64,000 nt of DNA. Source: QALR01 sp045646925. Lineage in GTDB: Bacteria; Bacillota; Clostridia; Oscillospirales; CAG-272. The stretch covers positions 11,954 to 75,953 of the forward strand of contig JAZRLQ010000012.1 in the NCBI GenBank assembly GCA_045646925.1, written 5' to 3'. Each line of letters starts with the position of its first letter. Within the stretch, counting starts at the first letter, position 1. The notes below the pieces were generated by a model that had not been told where the DNA came from, made no database searches, and saw only the letters and a list, made by a program, of their open reading frames with translations. The translations under genes and the position numbers were made by a program. Below are positions 1 to 8,892 of this stretch, piece by piece.

Positions 1-84
1 AATCGTTTTACATCCCTTACAGTTTTGTTCCGCTTTGAATCTACATACGTCACAATCAATTCCACAAATACTATAGTTTGCCAT
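1..84 (-). CDS. Cysteine-rich DUF3795-like protein, 5' part only
   Basis: The first 28 codons of a gene that runs off the left edge of the window. The ATG is the complement of 82-84, with a strong AGGAGG ribosome binding site at about 92-97, eight bases upstream. The visible N-terminus starts MANYSICGIDCDVC and continues with two more cysteines spaced C-x2-C, giving five cysteines in 28 residues. This pattern (CG-x-DC near the start, then a CxxC pair) resembles the small Cys-rich DUF3795 family, whose function is unknown and whose cysteines may bind zinc or an Fe-S cluster. Only the start is visible, so the family call is by pattern and is tentative. Confidence 0.6.
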   Translation of the reverse strand, partial: MANYSICGIDCDVCRFKAEQNCKGCKTI

Positions 85-118
85 ATTGCTACCTCCTGAT
101 TATCGTTTGATTTATCGC

Positions 119-163
119 CAGTTTCGCCTTTGTATTACAAAGGCACAGGGCAAAGCCCTTACC
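119..163. repeat. 45-nt intergenic repeat, copy 1
   Basis: This 45-nt stretch recurs at 52028-52072. The first 35 bases are identical and only two of the last ten differ. It contains an 8-bp hairpin, GCCTTTGT-att-ACAAAGGC, followed by a short GGGC..GCCC inverted repeat. Both copies lie upstream of a minus-strand gene and next to a larger repeat locus ending in a GGCAGAGAAAAC-type hairpin, so it is probably part of a dispersed intergenic element. Confidence 0.8.
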
Positions 164-184
164 CCTATTTGTTATAACACAAAT

Positions 185-421
185 CGGCTGAGAAAGCAAG
201 AGTGATATTCCGACTTCGTCGGAGTGATATTATTGCTTAGCAATAGTGATATTGAAGCCTTATGGCTTCAGTGATATTTTATTCGCTTCCAAAACTTGCG
301 AAGCAAATATCACTCGGCGTATACCGAATATCACTGCGAAGCAATATCACTCGCCGCAGGCGAATAAAACTGCCCAACTTCCTTATGAGAAGTTGGGCAA
401 ACGCTTTCGTTTTCTCTGCCG
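185..421. repeat. Nested hairpin array built on AGTGATATT / AATATCACT units
   Basis: Four exact AGTGATATT units (201-209, 223-231, 245-253, 270-278) are followed by three exact reverse complements AATATCACT (306-314, 327-335, 343-351) and one degenerate copy (363-371). Between successive units sit small self-complementary hairpins: CCGAC-TTC-GTCGG (210-222), ATTGC-TTA-GCAAT (232-244), GAAGCC-TTAT-GGCTTC (254-269), an apex hairpin (about 279-305), CGG..CCG (315-326), GC-GAA-GC (336-342) and CGCC-GCA-GGCG (352-362), then a 10-bp stem at 372-398. An outer helix pairs 185-197 with 409-421 (11 Watson-Crick pairs, one G-U, one mismatch). The element therefore folds as a ladder of unit pairs with hairpins as side arms. 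I see no convincing coding sequence in it. I cannot name the family. Confidence 0.85.
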
Positions 422-444
422 TTTTGTATTTATGTATTTTGATA

Positions 445-1476
445 TCAAAGCGCGCTAATCAGAAGATCGACCGCTTCCTCCGTCGTCGCCCAGCTCGTGG
501 TAACGCGGATCAAATGCTTTTCTTCGGTCACAGGACCCCAATCATCAACGATAACTTTACTATTGATCCTCTCCAATTCCTCCTTCGTAACGAGGAAGAA
601 CTGCTGATTGGAATAACAATCCTCGTAGAGCTCGTAGCCTTTTTCGACAAACGCACGCTTGATCTTCAAAGCGAGCGCATTGGCGTGCTTGCCAAGTTCC
701 AGATACAGATCGTTTTCAAAAAGCTCGTCAAATTGTATTCCGAGCATTCTGCCCTTCGCAAGCAGTGCGCCGTGCTGCTTGATGAAAGTGGTAAAATGCT
801 TCGCCTGCTTTTTGTTTGTAAAGACTGCCGCTTCACCGAACAAAGCGCCGATTTTCGTGCCGCCGATGCAAAAAGAATCACAGTATTTCGCGATCACAGG
901 TAACGTCACGTCCGTTTCCTCGCAAGCAAGCGCGTAACCGAGTCTTGCGCCGTCCAGATAAAGCTGCATATCGTATTGATCGCAGATCTCGCGCAATTCC
1001 TTCAATTCCTGCTCTGTATACAGCGTTCCGTATTCGGAAGGATGGGAAATATAGATACCTCCGGGGCAGACCATGTGGAACCACGTCGCGTCCCCGTAGA
1101 AGTTTTCCATATATTCTCTGACCGCAGCAGGCGACAATTTTCCGTTTACCGCAGGGATCGTAATGACCTTGCGTCCGCAATATTCGACAGCGCCCGCTTC
1201 GTGTACGCTGATATGGCCGGTATCCGCAGCAATGACACCCTCCGCTTTATCGAGGATAAAGTCCAGCATCGTCGCGTTGGTCTGCGTACCGCCGACGAGG
1301 AAATACACCTCTCCATTGGGGCATTCACAAGCATTCTTTATTTTTTCTTTTGCGCTGGCGGTAATTTCGTCAAAACCGTACGGAATCGTCTGATCGTAAT
1401 TCGTATTGATCAAGCGATTCAGAATATTCGGATGCGCACCCTCCAAATAATCGCAATTCATTCTAATCGTAGCCAT
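445..1476 (-). CDS. ltaE: Low-specificity L-threonine aldolase / beta-eliminating lyase family (PLP enzyme)
   Basis: A 343-residue fold-type I PLP enzyme of the threonine aldolase family, which cleaves threonine or allo-threonine to glycine and acetaldehyde. The Schiff-base lysine is K208 in GGTKIGA, D175 in LYLDGARLG would contact the pyridine nitrogen, and H88 in DTGHISVHEAGA fits the ring-stacking histidine. The length is normal. The ATG is preceded by AGGAG at the right distance and a good promoter lies at 1533-1561, so it appears monocistronic. Its 3' end abuts the repeat locus at 185-421. Some clostridial members of this family act on other beta-hydroxy amino acids, so the exact substrate is an inference. 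Confidence 0.9.
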   Translation of the reverse strand: MATIRMNCDYLEGAHPNILNRLINTNYDQTIPYGFDEITASAKEKIKNACECPNGEVYFLVGGTQTNATMLDFILDKAEGVIAADTGHISVHEAGAVEYCGRKVITIPAVNGKLSPAAVREYMENFYGDATWFHMVCPGGIYISHPSEYGTLYTEQELKELREICDQYDMQLYLDGARLGYALACEETDVTLPVIAKYCDSFCIGGTKIGALFGEAAVFTNKKQAKHFTTFIKQHGALLAKGRMLGIQFDELFENDLYLELGKHANALALKIKRAFVEKGYELYEDCYSNQQFFLVTKEELERINSKVIVDDWGPVTEEKHLIRVTTSWATTEEAVDLLISAL

Positions 1477-1532
1477 TTTTTACTCCTGCTAAATTCACAT
1501 CTCTGAGTGAGCCGTCTTTTTTCACAAAAAAC

Positions 1533-1561
1533 ATTATACAACATATCCGTTGCATTGTCAA
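1533..1561 (-). promoter_or_regulatory. Sigma-A promoter of the threonine aldolase gene
   Basis: On the minus strand, TTGACA (complement of 1556-1561) and TATAAT (complement of 1533-1538) are separated by 17 bp. Both hexamers match consensus. Confidence 0.8.
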
Positions 1562-1580
1562 TCATTATTATATATCTTCG

Positions 1581-1612
1581 AAAAAGAAAAAGACGGGATT
1601 TAAATCCCGTCT
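1581..1612 (-). terminator. Rho-independent terminator after tRNA-Lys
   Basis: A perfect 22-bp palindrome at 1591-1612 (AGACGGGATTT and its complement) is followed on the minus strand by a T-rich run. It starts immediately after the CCA end of the tRNA. Confidence 0.85.
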
Positions 1613-1688
1613 TGGTGATCCATCGGAGAGTCGAACTCCGGACACCATGATTAAAAGTCATGTGCTCTACCTACTGAGCTAATGGATC
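1613..1688 (-). tRNA. tRNA-Lys (anticodon UUU), CCA encoded
   Basis: The complement folds as a 76-nt tRNA: acceptor stem GATCCAT/ATGGATC, D arm with AGCTCAGT..GGTAGAGC, anticodon stem CATGA/TCATG around the loop CTTTTAA (anticodon TTT), and T arm with GGTTCGA-like GAGTTCGACTC. The 3' CCA is genomically encoded. It is a single tRNA with its own promoter and terminator. Confidence 0.95.
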
Positions 1689-1726
1689 ATTTTATTTTTT
1701 TGCCGCTCACCCTTGAGCGCTTTTAT

Positions 1727-1755
1727 ATGATATCACATCTCTTTTAAAATGTCAA
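1727..1755 (-). promoter_or_regulatory. Promoter of tRNA-Lys
   Basis: Minus-strand TTGACA (1750-1755) and TATCAT (1727-1732), 17 bp apart, about 40 bp upstream of the tRNA. Confidence 0.75.
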
Positions 1756-1810
1756 TACTTTTTTGAAAATTTTTTAAAATTTTTTTATTTTTCTTTTTAT
1801 TATAGGATCA

Positions 1811-1840
1811 TTGACAAACTGCCGCTTTCTGCATTATACT
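1811..1840 (+). promoter_or_regulatory. Promoter of the TraX-like gene
   Basis: TTGACA at 1811-1816 and TATACT at 1835-1840 with an 18-bp spacer. Because the open frame can be extended to the TTG inside this -35 box, the promoter supports the later ATG at 1880 as the true start. Confidence 0.75.
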
Positions 1841-1879
1841 GAAAGAAAAGCATTTTCGACAGAAAAGAGATTTTTTCAT

Positions 1880-2578
1880 ATGAAAACAAAATCATTTCAA
1901 TGCCTTACCGGCAATCAGTTAAAAATAATTGCTCTGATCGCTATGACCTTCGATCACGCCGGTCTTCAACTTTTTTCGGGATACGATATCTTTCGTTATA
2001 TAGGCAGACTTGCCTTCCCCATCTTCGCTTACATGATCGCCGAGGGCGCAAAATACACGAAAAACAGACTCCGCTATTTCGGTCAGATGTTCGGACTCGG
2101 ACTGCTCTGCCAGCTCGTCTACTTCTTCGCTATGGGTTCGCTTTATCAGTGTATTCTGATCACGTTTTCCTTTTCCGTCATACTGATCTATACGCTCGAT
2201 CACGCAATGAAAAAGAAAAACGTCGACGCGTGGATCCTTTTCGCGCTCGTTTTTCTCGCGACGTTCTTTTTGGTGGAATGTCTCCCCTACCTTCTGAAGG
2301 ACACGGATTACAACGTCGATTACGGAATCTGGGGCGTACTCACTCCCGTCATCGTCTTCGCCGCGCCCGGAAAAGTAACGAAGCTCGCGGCAATGATCGT
2401 TCCTCTCGCCTTTCTCACCTTCGTTGGCGTCCACTATCAATGGATAGCGTTTTTCGCTCTGATCCCTCTCGCGCTTTATAACGGAAAGCGCGGAAAATGG
2501 AAGATGAAAAATCTTTTCTACGTCTATTACCCATTGCACCTCGTCGCGATCTACGGCATAGACCTGCTGATTTCATAA
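1880..2578 (+). CDS. TraX family membrane protein
   Basis: A 232-residue integral membrane protein of the TraX family, named after the F-plasmid pilin N-acetyltransferase but widespread as a chromosomal gene in Firmicutes. The start region contains the family signature LTGNQLKIIALIAMTFDHAG, followed by GRLAFPIFAYMIAEG. Seven to eight hydrophobic segments follow, and the C-terminus has the typical FYVYYPLHL motif. The ATG at 1880 is preceded by a weak purine-rich ribosome binding site. No conjugation genes are nearby, so a role in pilin acetylation is unlikely; acylation of some surface component is only a guess. It is convergent with the small membrane protein downstream and shares its terminator. 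Confidence 0.85.
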   Translation: MKTKSFQCLTGNQLKIIALIAMTFDHAGLQLFSGYDIFRYIGRLAFPIFAYMIAEGAKYTKNRLRYFGQMFGLGLLCQLVYFFAMGSLYQCILITFSFSVILIYTLDHAMKKKNVDAWILFALVFLATFFLVECLPYLLKDTDYNVDYGIWGVLTPVIVFAAPGKVTKLAAMIVPLAFLTFVGVHYQWIAFFALIPLALYNGKRGKWKMKNLFYVYYPLHLVAIYGIDLLIS

Positions 2579-2616
2579 AAGCGGTCTCCAACGAAAACCT
2601 CTCTCGTCATATTTAA

Positions 2617-2652
2617 AAGAAATAACCGCAGAATTTTCTGCGGTTATTTTTC
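2617..2652. terminator. Bidirectional terminator between convergent genes
   Basis: AATAACCGCAGAA-tt-TTCTGCGGTTATT with T-runs on both strands. It can serve the TraX-like gene (+) and the gene at 2656-3102 (-). Confidence 0.8.
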
Positions 2653-2655
2653 ATA

Positions 2656-3102
2656 TCAGTCAAGATTTGTGGGCGTATAGAGATTTGCGTAGCTCTTCTG
2701 TTCATTTTCTTTCTTCGTTGTTGCAGAATGATAGACACAACGGATCACAGCGAGAATAATATAAAGAACAGCGAACAACAGAACGCCGAACACTGCGGTC
2801 TTTCCTCTTTCGATCAAATCGGAAGCACCGACGAACGCGATCGCAAAGGAAGAAACACTCAAAATACCGTGAATAAATACGTTCGCCACGTACGAATGGA
2901 TGAGCGGGAACATGAAAAGAAAATCACAAAGAGCAACGAGCGTACCGAACAAAAGCGCCGACCAGATCAAAGGAAGATTGACCGTGGAGCTTTTCACGGA
3001 ATAAGAAATGAGTCCGAACACAAGCATGGTGAACATAAAGTACGCACCTGCATGACCGAGAAAAGATTGTAAAATCGAAATTACTTTTTTCATCGTATAC
3101 AT
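2656..3102 (-). CDS. Small four-helix membrane protein, DUF3021-like
   Basis: A 148-residue protein with four strongly hydrophobic segments (about residues 12-36, 44-66, 73-95 and 105-125) and a charged cytoplasmic tail rich in Lys and Glu. Size and topology resemble the DUF3021 family of uncharacterised Firmicutes membrane proteins, often encoded next to LytTR regulators, but no such regulator is adjacent here. The start could be the ATG at 3102 or the one at 3093 (MKKVISIL); neither has a strong ribosome binding site. Function unknown. Confidence 0.6.
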   Translation of the reverse strand: MYTMKKVISILQSFLGHAGAYFMFTMLVFGLISYSVKSSTVNLPLIWSALLFGTLVALCDFLFMFPLIHSYVANVFIHGILSVSSFAIAFVGASDLIERGKTAVFGVLLFAVLYIILAVIRCVYHSATTKKENEQKSYANLYTPTNLD

Positions 3103-3133
3103 CCAATTTCTTTTATCAAAATGTTTTGTTATG

Positions 3134-3166
3134 AAAAAAACGGACTTCCGTTTTCAAAAGTCCGTT
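3134..3166 (-). terminator. Terminator of the rplU-prp-rpmA operon
   Basis: The minus strand reads AAACGGACTTTT-loop-AAGTCCGTTT followed by TTTT, about 16 nt after the rpmA stop codon. Confidence 0.8.
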
Positions 3167-3182
3167 TCTGTCTTGTAGATCA

Positions 3183-3464
3183 TTATTCAGCAGCAATAAC
3201 GCTAACACGTTTCTTGTTGTCGCCGTAACGTTCAAACTTTACAACGCCGTTTGCGAGCGCGAAAAGTGTATCGTCAGAACCAATGCCTACATTGGTACCG
3301 GGATGTACGTTAGTACCTCTCTGACGAACGATAATGTTACCTGCGAGTACGGTCTGACCGTCGATCTTCTTAACACCAAGTCTCTGCGCGCGGCTATCAC
3401 GGCCGTTCTTAGTAGAACCTACACCTTTTTTATGTGCAAAAAATTGCAAGCCAAGTCTCAACAT
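3183..3464 (-). CDS. rpmA: 50S ribosomal protein L27 with Prp-cleaved N-terminal extension
   Basis: A 93-residue L27, the large-subunit protein whose N-terminus reaches the peptidyl-transferase centre. The start chosen is the ATG at 3464, preceded by GGAGG. The protein begins MLRLGLQFFAHKKGVGST, which is the Firmicutes-type extension ending in QFFA that the protease Prp removes; the mature protein would start HKKGVGS. The conserved body follows (NGRDSRAQRLGVK, GNIIVRQRGT, HPGTNVGIG). It is the last gene of the rplU-prp-rpmA operon. A longer open frame upstream runs into prp and is not used. Confidence 0.97.
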   Translation of the reverse strand: MLRLGLQFFAHKKGVGSTKNGRDSRAQRLGVKKIDGQTVLAGNIIVRQRGTNVHPGTNVGIGSDDTLFALANGVVKFERYGDNKKRVSVIAAE

Positions 3465-3501
3465 AACTGTAAAACCTCCATCTTCAGATTTTGTGTAACT
3501 G

Positions 3502-3858
3502 TTAAATCGGTTTTTCCTCTTCTTCGACGTCAATATAGTCGCCGTAATCCTCGATCATATCCATGAGCTGATAGAAATAGCCCTGAATGAGACCGGATAC
3601 TGCAAACTGCTTTTCGTCAGACGAAGCGTACTTAGGGAGTGCTTCCTTTACGGTTACGGTGATATCGGTCGTTTCCTCATCGATCTCAAAATTTACGTCG
3701 ACGCCCCAAGAGACCTCGATGGTATTGATGATGAGCATGGTCATTGCGGAAAGAGCGGAGCAGATGATATCTGTGCCAAACTCGCCGTAGCCTGCGTGAC
3801 CAACTTCATGAAAGCCGTAAAAGACGCCGTTTTGTTTGTAAAAAACAACTTTCGTCAT
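3502..3858 (-). CDS. prp: Ribosomal-processing cysteine protease Prp
   Basis: A 118-residue cysteine protease that trims the N-terminal extension of L27. H21 and C33 in GFHEVGHAGYG...DIICSAL match the conserved His-Cys catalytic pair of the family. It lies between rplU (5-nt gap) and rpmA (37-nt gap), the usual order in Firmicutes that carry the L27 extension. The C-terminal tail is acidic. Confidence 0.95.
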   Translation of the reverse strand: MTKVVFYKQNGVFYGFHEVGHAGYGEFGTDIICSALSAMTMLIINTIEVSWGVDVNFEIDEETTDITVTVKEALPKYASSDEKQFAVSGLIQGYFYQLMDMIEDYGDYIDVEEEEKPI

Positions 3859-3863
3859 GGAAA

Positions 3864-4172
3864 TTAACCGAAGATTTTTTCGATCTGTACCTTAGTGTAA
3901 GGCTGTCTGTGACCGATCTTCTTCTTTTCGTTCTTCTTGGATTTGTACTTAAGAACGTGGATCTTCTTGCCCTTACCATTCTTAATTACGTTTGCAGTTA
4001 CATAAGCACCTTCAACGGTAGGCTTGCCTGCTACGAAAGTTTCGCCGGAAACTGCGAGAACTTCTTCAAATTTTACGGATTCGCCTTCGTTAGCGTCGAG
4101 TTTTTCTACGAAAATTACGTCGCCTTCCTGAACTTTGTACTGCTTTCCGCCTGTTACGATGATTGCGAACAT
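3864..4172 (-). CDS. rplU: 50S ribosomal protein L21
   Basis: A 102-residue L21, normal length. It starts MFAIIVTGGKQYKVQEGD at the ATG at 4172, which has a GAGAGG ribosome binding site; an in-frame start further upstream lies in the leader and is rejected. The C-terminal basic signature KYKSKKNEKKKIGHRQPYTK is intact. First gene of the rplU-prp-rpmA operon. Confidence 0.97.
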   Translation of the reverse strand: MFAIIVTGGKQYKVQEGDVIFVEKLDANEGESVKFEEVLAVSGETFVAGKPTVEGAYVTANVIKNGKGKKIHVLKYKSKKNEKKKIGHRQPYTKVQIEKIFG

Positions 4173-4260
4173 GGAAAAGCACCTCTCTTTCATATATGAC
4201 TCGCTAAGCAAGGCAACAATTTTCATTGTTTTTTATGGAGCCTTTGCATTACGCGGCGAT
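4173..4260 (-). promoter_or_regulatory. 5' leader of rplU, possible L21 leader
   Basis: About 85 nt of transcribed leader lie between the promoter at 4263-4292 and the rplU start. It contains short complementary stretches such as AACAATG/CATTGTT. Structured autoregulatory L21 leaders are known in Firmicutes; I cannot confirm the consensus by eye. Confidence 0.35.
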
Positions 4261-4262
4261 TT

Positions 4263-4292
4263 ATTATATCACATTTCACCCCCTTCTGTCAA
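4263..4292 (-). promoter_or_regulatory. Promoter of rplU-prp-rpmA
   Basis: Minus-strand TTGACA (4287-4292) and TATAAT (4263-4268), both perfect, with an 18-bp spacer. Confidence 0.8.
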
Positions 4293-4373
4293 GACCTTTT
4301 CCGTTTTTATTTCAAAATTCCCTGCGTTTTTTTGGCACTTTTTACTTTTTTGCTCAAAATGCATAAAAAACTC

Positions 4374-4402
4374 TTGACGGATAGCCTCTATTTTGTTATA
4401 CT
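4374..4402 (+). promoter_or_regulatory. Promoter of gdhA
   Basis: TTGACG at 4374-4379 and TATACT at 4397-4402, 17 bp apart. The gdhA ATG follows 44 bp later behind GAAAGGAGC. Confidence 0.8.
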
Positions 4403-4445
4403 TATTCCGTTATTTATTTCATATGGAAAGGAGCTTATATCATCT

Positions 4446-5780
4446 ATGAAATATATCGAAAGAGTTCTTGCCGAACTCAACAAAAAATACGAAAATCAGC
4501 CCGAATTTCTGCAGGCTGCGCGTGAGGTTCTCGATTCCATCGCTCCCGCTGTGGAAAAGAACGAGGCGCTTTATGAAAGAAACGCGATCCTCGAACGCAT
4601 AGTCGAGCCCGACCGCCAGATCCAGTTCAAGATTCCGTGGGTGGACGACAACGGCAACGCGCACGTCAACATCGGTTACCGCGTACAGTTCAACAACTCC
4701 ATCGGTCCTTACAAGGGTGGTATCCGTCTGCACCCCTCCGTTAATACCAGCATTATGAAATTCCTCGGATTTGAACAGGTATTCAAAAACTCCCTGACCG
4801 GACTTCCCATCGGCGGCGCAAAGGGCGGCTCCGACTTCGATCCCAAGGGCAAATCCGACAGAGAGGTCATGGCTTTCTGTCAGAGCTTCATGACCGAGCT
4901 TTACAAATACATCGGCGCTGACGTTGACGTACCCGCAGGTGACATCGGTACCGGCGCACGCGAGATCGGCTACTTCTACGGCCAGTTCAAGAGAATCCGC
5001 GGCGTTTACGAAGGCGTTTTCACGGGCAAGGGTCTCTCCTACGGCGGCTCTCTCGCGCGCAAGGAAGCAACCGGCTACGGTCTTCTCTATATGACTGACG
5101 AGCTGATGAAGGATCACGGCGATACCCTCGCAGGAAAGACCGTCGTTATCTCCGGCGCAGGCAACGTAGCAATCTACGCGGCTGAAAAGGCAACGCAGCT
5201 CGGCGCAAAGGTCGTTACCCTCAGCGACTCTACCGGTTGGGTATATGACAAAAACGGCATTGACCTCGCGCTCGTCAAGGATATCAAGGAAGTTCGCCGT
5301 GCGCGCATTTCCGAATACGTCAAGGTTCACACCGATGCCGTTTATACCGAAGGCAAGGGTGTCTGGAGCGTTCCCTGCGACATCGCGCTTCCCTGCGCAA
5401 CGCAGAACGAATTGCTTGCTGACGATGCAAAGATGCTCGTTGCAAACGGTTGCAAGGCAGTCTGCGAAGGCGCAAATATGCCTACCACTCTCGAGGCAAC
5501 CAAGATCCTCATGGACGGTGGCGTAATGTTCGTTCCCGGCAAGGCGGCAAACGCAGGCGGCGTTGCTACCTCCGCTCTCGAAATGTCCCAGAATAGCGAA
5601 CGTCTCAGCTGGAGCTTCGAAGAGGTTGACGAAAAGCTTCACGGCATCATGAAGAATATTTACAAAAACATCTCCTCCACCGCAAAGAAATACGGTGTGG
5701 AAGGTAACTACGTTGTCGGCGCCAATATCGCCGGCTTCGAAAAGGTCGTTGACGCTATGCTCGCACACGGCGTTTGCTGA
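4446..5780 (+). CDS. gdhA: Glutamate dehydrogenase (probably NADP-linked)
   Basis: A 444-residue hexameric-type glutamate dehydrogenase that interconverts 2-oxoglutarate plus ammonia and glutamate. The substrate and catalytic motifs are intact: GPYKGGIRLHPSVN (K90), PIGGAKGGSDFDPKG with catalytic K126, and PAGDIGTG with D166. The nucleotide-binding fold follows at GKTVVISGAGNVA. The length and the MKYIERVLAELNKKYENQPEF start match the short bacterial biosynthetic class. The ATG at 4446 is preceded by GAAAGGAGC; a longer in-frame extension overlaps the promoter. It is a single gene with its own promoter. Confidence 0.95.
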   Translation: MKYIERVLAELNKKYENQPEFLQAAREVLDSIAPAVEKNEALYERNAILERIVEPDRQIQFKIPWVDDNGNAHVNIGYRVQFNNSIGPYKGGIRLHPSVNTSIMKFLGFEQVFKNSLTGLPIGGAKGGSDFDPKGKSDREVMAFCQSFMTELYKYIGADVDVPAGDIGTGAREIGYFYGQFKRIRGVYEGVFTGKGLSYGGSLARKEATGYGLLYMTDELMKDHGDTLAGKTVVISGAGNVAIYAAEKATQLGAKVVTLSDSTGWVYDKNGIDLALVKDIKEVRRARISEYVKVHTDAVYTEGKGVWSVPCDIALPCATQNELLADDAKMLVANGCKAVCEGANMPTTLEATKILMDGGVMFVPGKAANAGGVATSALEMSQNSERLSWSFEEVDEKLHGIMKNIYKNISSTAKKYGVEGNYVVGANIAGFEKVVDAMLAHGVC

Positions 5781-5797
5781 TTTTCAAACATCCATCG

Positions 5798-5826
5798 GGG
5801 CTGATTCAAGCAAATTGGATCAGCCC
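5798..5826 (+). terminator. Hairpin after gdhA
   Basis: GGGCTGATTC-loop-GGATCAGCCC, 17 nt after the gdhA stop. The T-run after it is weak (TTATCATAT), so it may act as a partial terminator before the next gene. Confidence 0.5.
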
Positions 5827-5858
5827 TTATCATATAACAAGAAAGGACGTCAACGTTT

Positions 5859-6614
5859 ATGAAAACAACTCTCTACGTTTTCTCCGCAACGGGAAATTCT
5901 CTCTCGACCGCAAGGATCCTTTCGGAAGAACTGAACGCCTCGTGCGTACCCGTCGTCGCCGCAAAGGAACGTGCAGAAATCGCGGAATCCTCCGATTCCG
6001 TCGGATTCGTCTTCCCTGTTTATTATGGAAATTTTCCCTATCCCGTTCGTGAATTGATCATGAAAATGCACTTCCGACCCAACACTTATATTTTTACGGT
6101 CGCCACCTACCGCGGTCATGCAGGCGACGTTGCAAAAAGAATGGATCATTTGCTGAAAACGCACGGACAATCCCTTTCTCTCTCGCTCGGAATCCCCATG
6201 CCCGGAAACAGCTTTATCAACAAGCCCGAAACGGATCAGGCATACTTGTCTATGCAAAGGGAAAATATCAAAAAGATCCTCCCGCCAATTCTTGCAAAGG
6301 AAACGCGCTCCTATGCTTCCAACGAAGCGCTCAAGGAAACGCCGATCGACACGGCAAATAATTTCAGAGGCATCACAACGGAAGACACTTGCATCGGTTG
6401 TGGCAGATGTGCCCGCGTTTGTCCTATGAATAATATTTCGATCGAAAACGGAAAAGCCGTCATCGGAGATAACTGCGCCACTTGTCTTGCTTGTTTCCAT
6501 TGGTGTCCCGTCGAAGCAATTTATATGAGCAAACAGGAAAATATCGCAAGAAGAAGCAAATACCACCATCCAGATATCACGTTTGACGACATCGTAAATA
6601 TGAAACACTCATAA
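5859..6614 (+). CDS. EFR1-type flavodoxin/ferredoxin fusion protein
   Basis: A 251-residue protein with an N-terminal flavodoxin-like fold (YVFSATGNSLSTAR is the FMN phosphate loop; FVFPVYYGNFP follows) and a C-terminal pair of 4Fe-4S motifs: CIGCGRCARVCP and CATCLACFHWCP, about residues 180-220. Proteins of this layout are called EFR1-family ferredoxins and are common in anaerobic Firmicutes. They presumably shuttle electrons between flavin and iron-sulfur centres; partners are not known. It sits alone between gdhA and ftsH with the ribosome binding site GAAAGGA. Confidence 0.85.
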   Translation: MKTTLYVFSATGNSLSTARILSEELNASCVPVVAAKERAEIAESSDSVGFVFPVYYGNFPYPVRELIMKMHFRPNTYIFTVATYRGHAGDVAKRMDHLLKTHGQSLSLSLGIPMPGNSFINKPETDQAYLSMQRENIKKILPPILAKETRSYASNEALKETPIDTANNFRGITTEDTCIGCGRCARVCPMNNISIENGKAVIGDNCATCLACFHWCPVEAIYMSKQENIARRSKYHHPDITFDDIVNMKHS

Positions 6615-6619
6615 AAAAT

Positions 6620-6666
6620 TCGGCTCAATCGCAAACCATAGCGATTGACCCGAAGCTTTTTATTGA
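6620..6666. terminator. Terminator between the EFR1-type gene and ftsH
   Basis: TCGG-c-TCAATCGC and GCGATTGA-c-CCGA form a 12-bp stem with one mismatch, followed by AGCTTTTTATT. A 14-bp sequence is then tandemly duplicated (about 6660-6687) across the ftsH stop codon. Confidence 0.7.
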
Positions 6667-6680
6667 TTACTTTTTATTGA

Positions 6681-8762
<2,082 letters not shown>

Positions 8763-8811
8763 GTCTTCTTGATTCCTCCAAAGGTAATTTTTACAGTATG
8801 ATCTACTTGCT

Positions 8812-8839
8812 GATATAGTATATCATATTTTCGTGTCAA
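8812..8839 (-). promoter_or_regulatory. Candidate ftsH promoter
   Basis: Minus-strand TTGACA (8834-8839) with TATATC (8812-8817), 16 bp apart. The -10 is imperfect. Confidence 0.45.
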
Positions 8840-8892
8840 TGTTGTAGAAAAAATGTGAACATTTTTTGTAATTTCAGAAAATTCTCGCGAAT

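Noticed and set aside
185..421. AGTGATATT array considered as a CRISPR array
   Set aside because: The units are 9 nt, change orientation midway, and the intervals are self-complementary hairpins rather than unique spacers. No cas genes are present.
246..903. Open frames running through the array and the aldolase gene on the + strand
   Set aside because: They overlap the hairpin array and lie antisense to the threonine aldolase; no ribosome binding site or family similarity.
1477..1560. T-box or amino-acid riboswitch before the threonine aldolase
   Set aside because: The promoter lies within 90 bp of the start, leaving no room for a T-box leader.
1880..2578. TraX-like gene as evidence for a conjugative element
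   Set aside because: TraX homologues are common chromosomal genes in Firmicutes, and no relaxase, type IV secretion or integrase gene is nearby.
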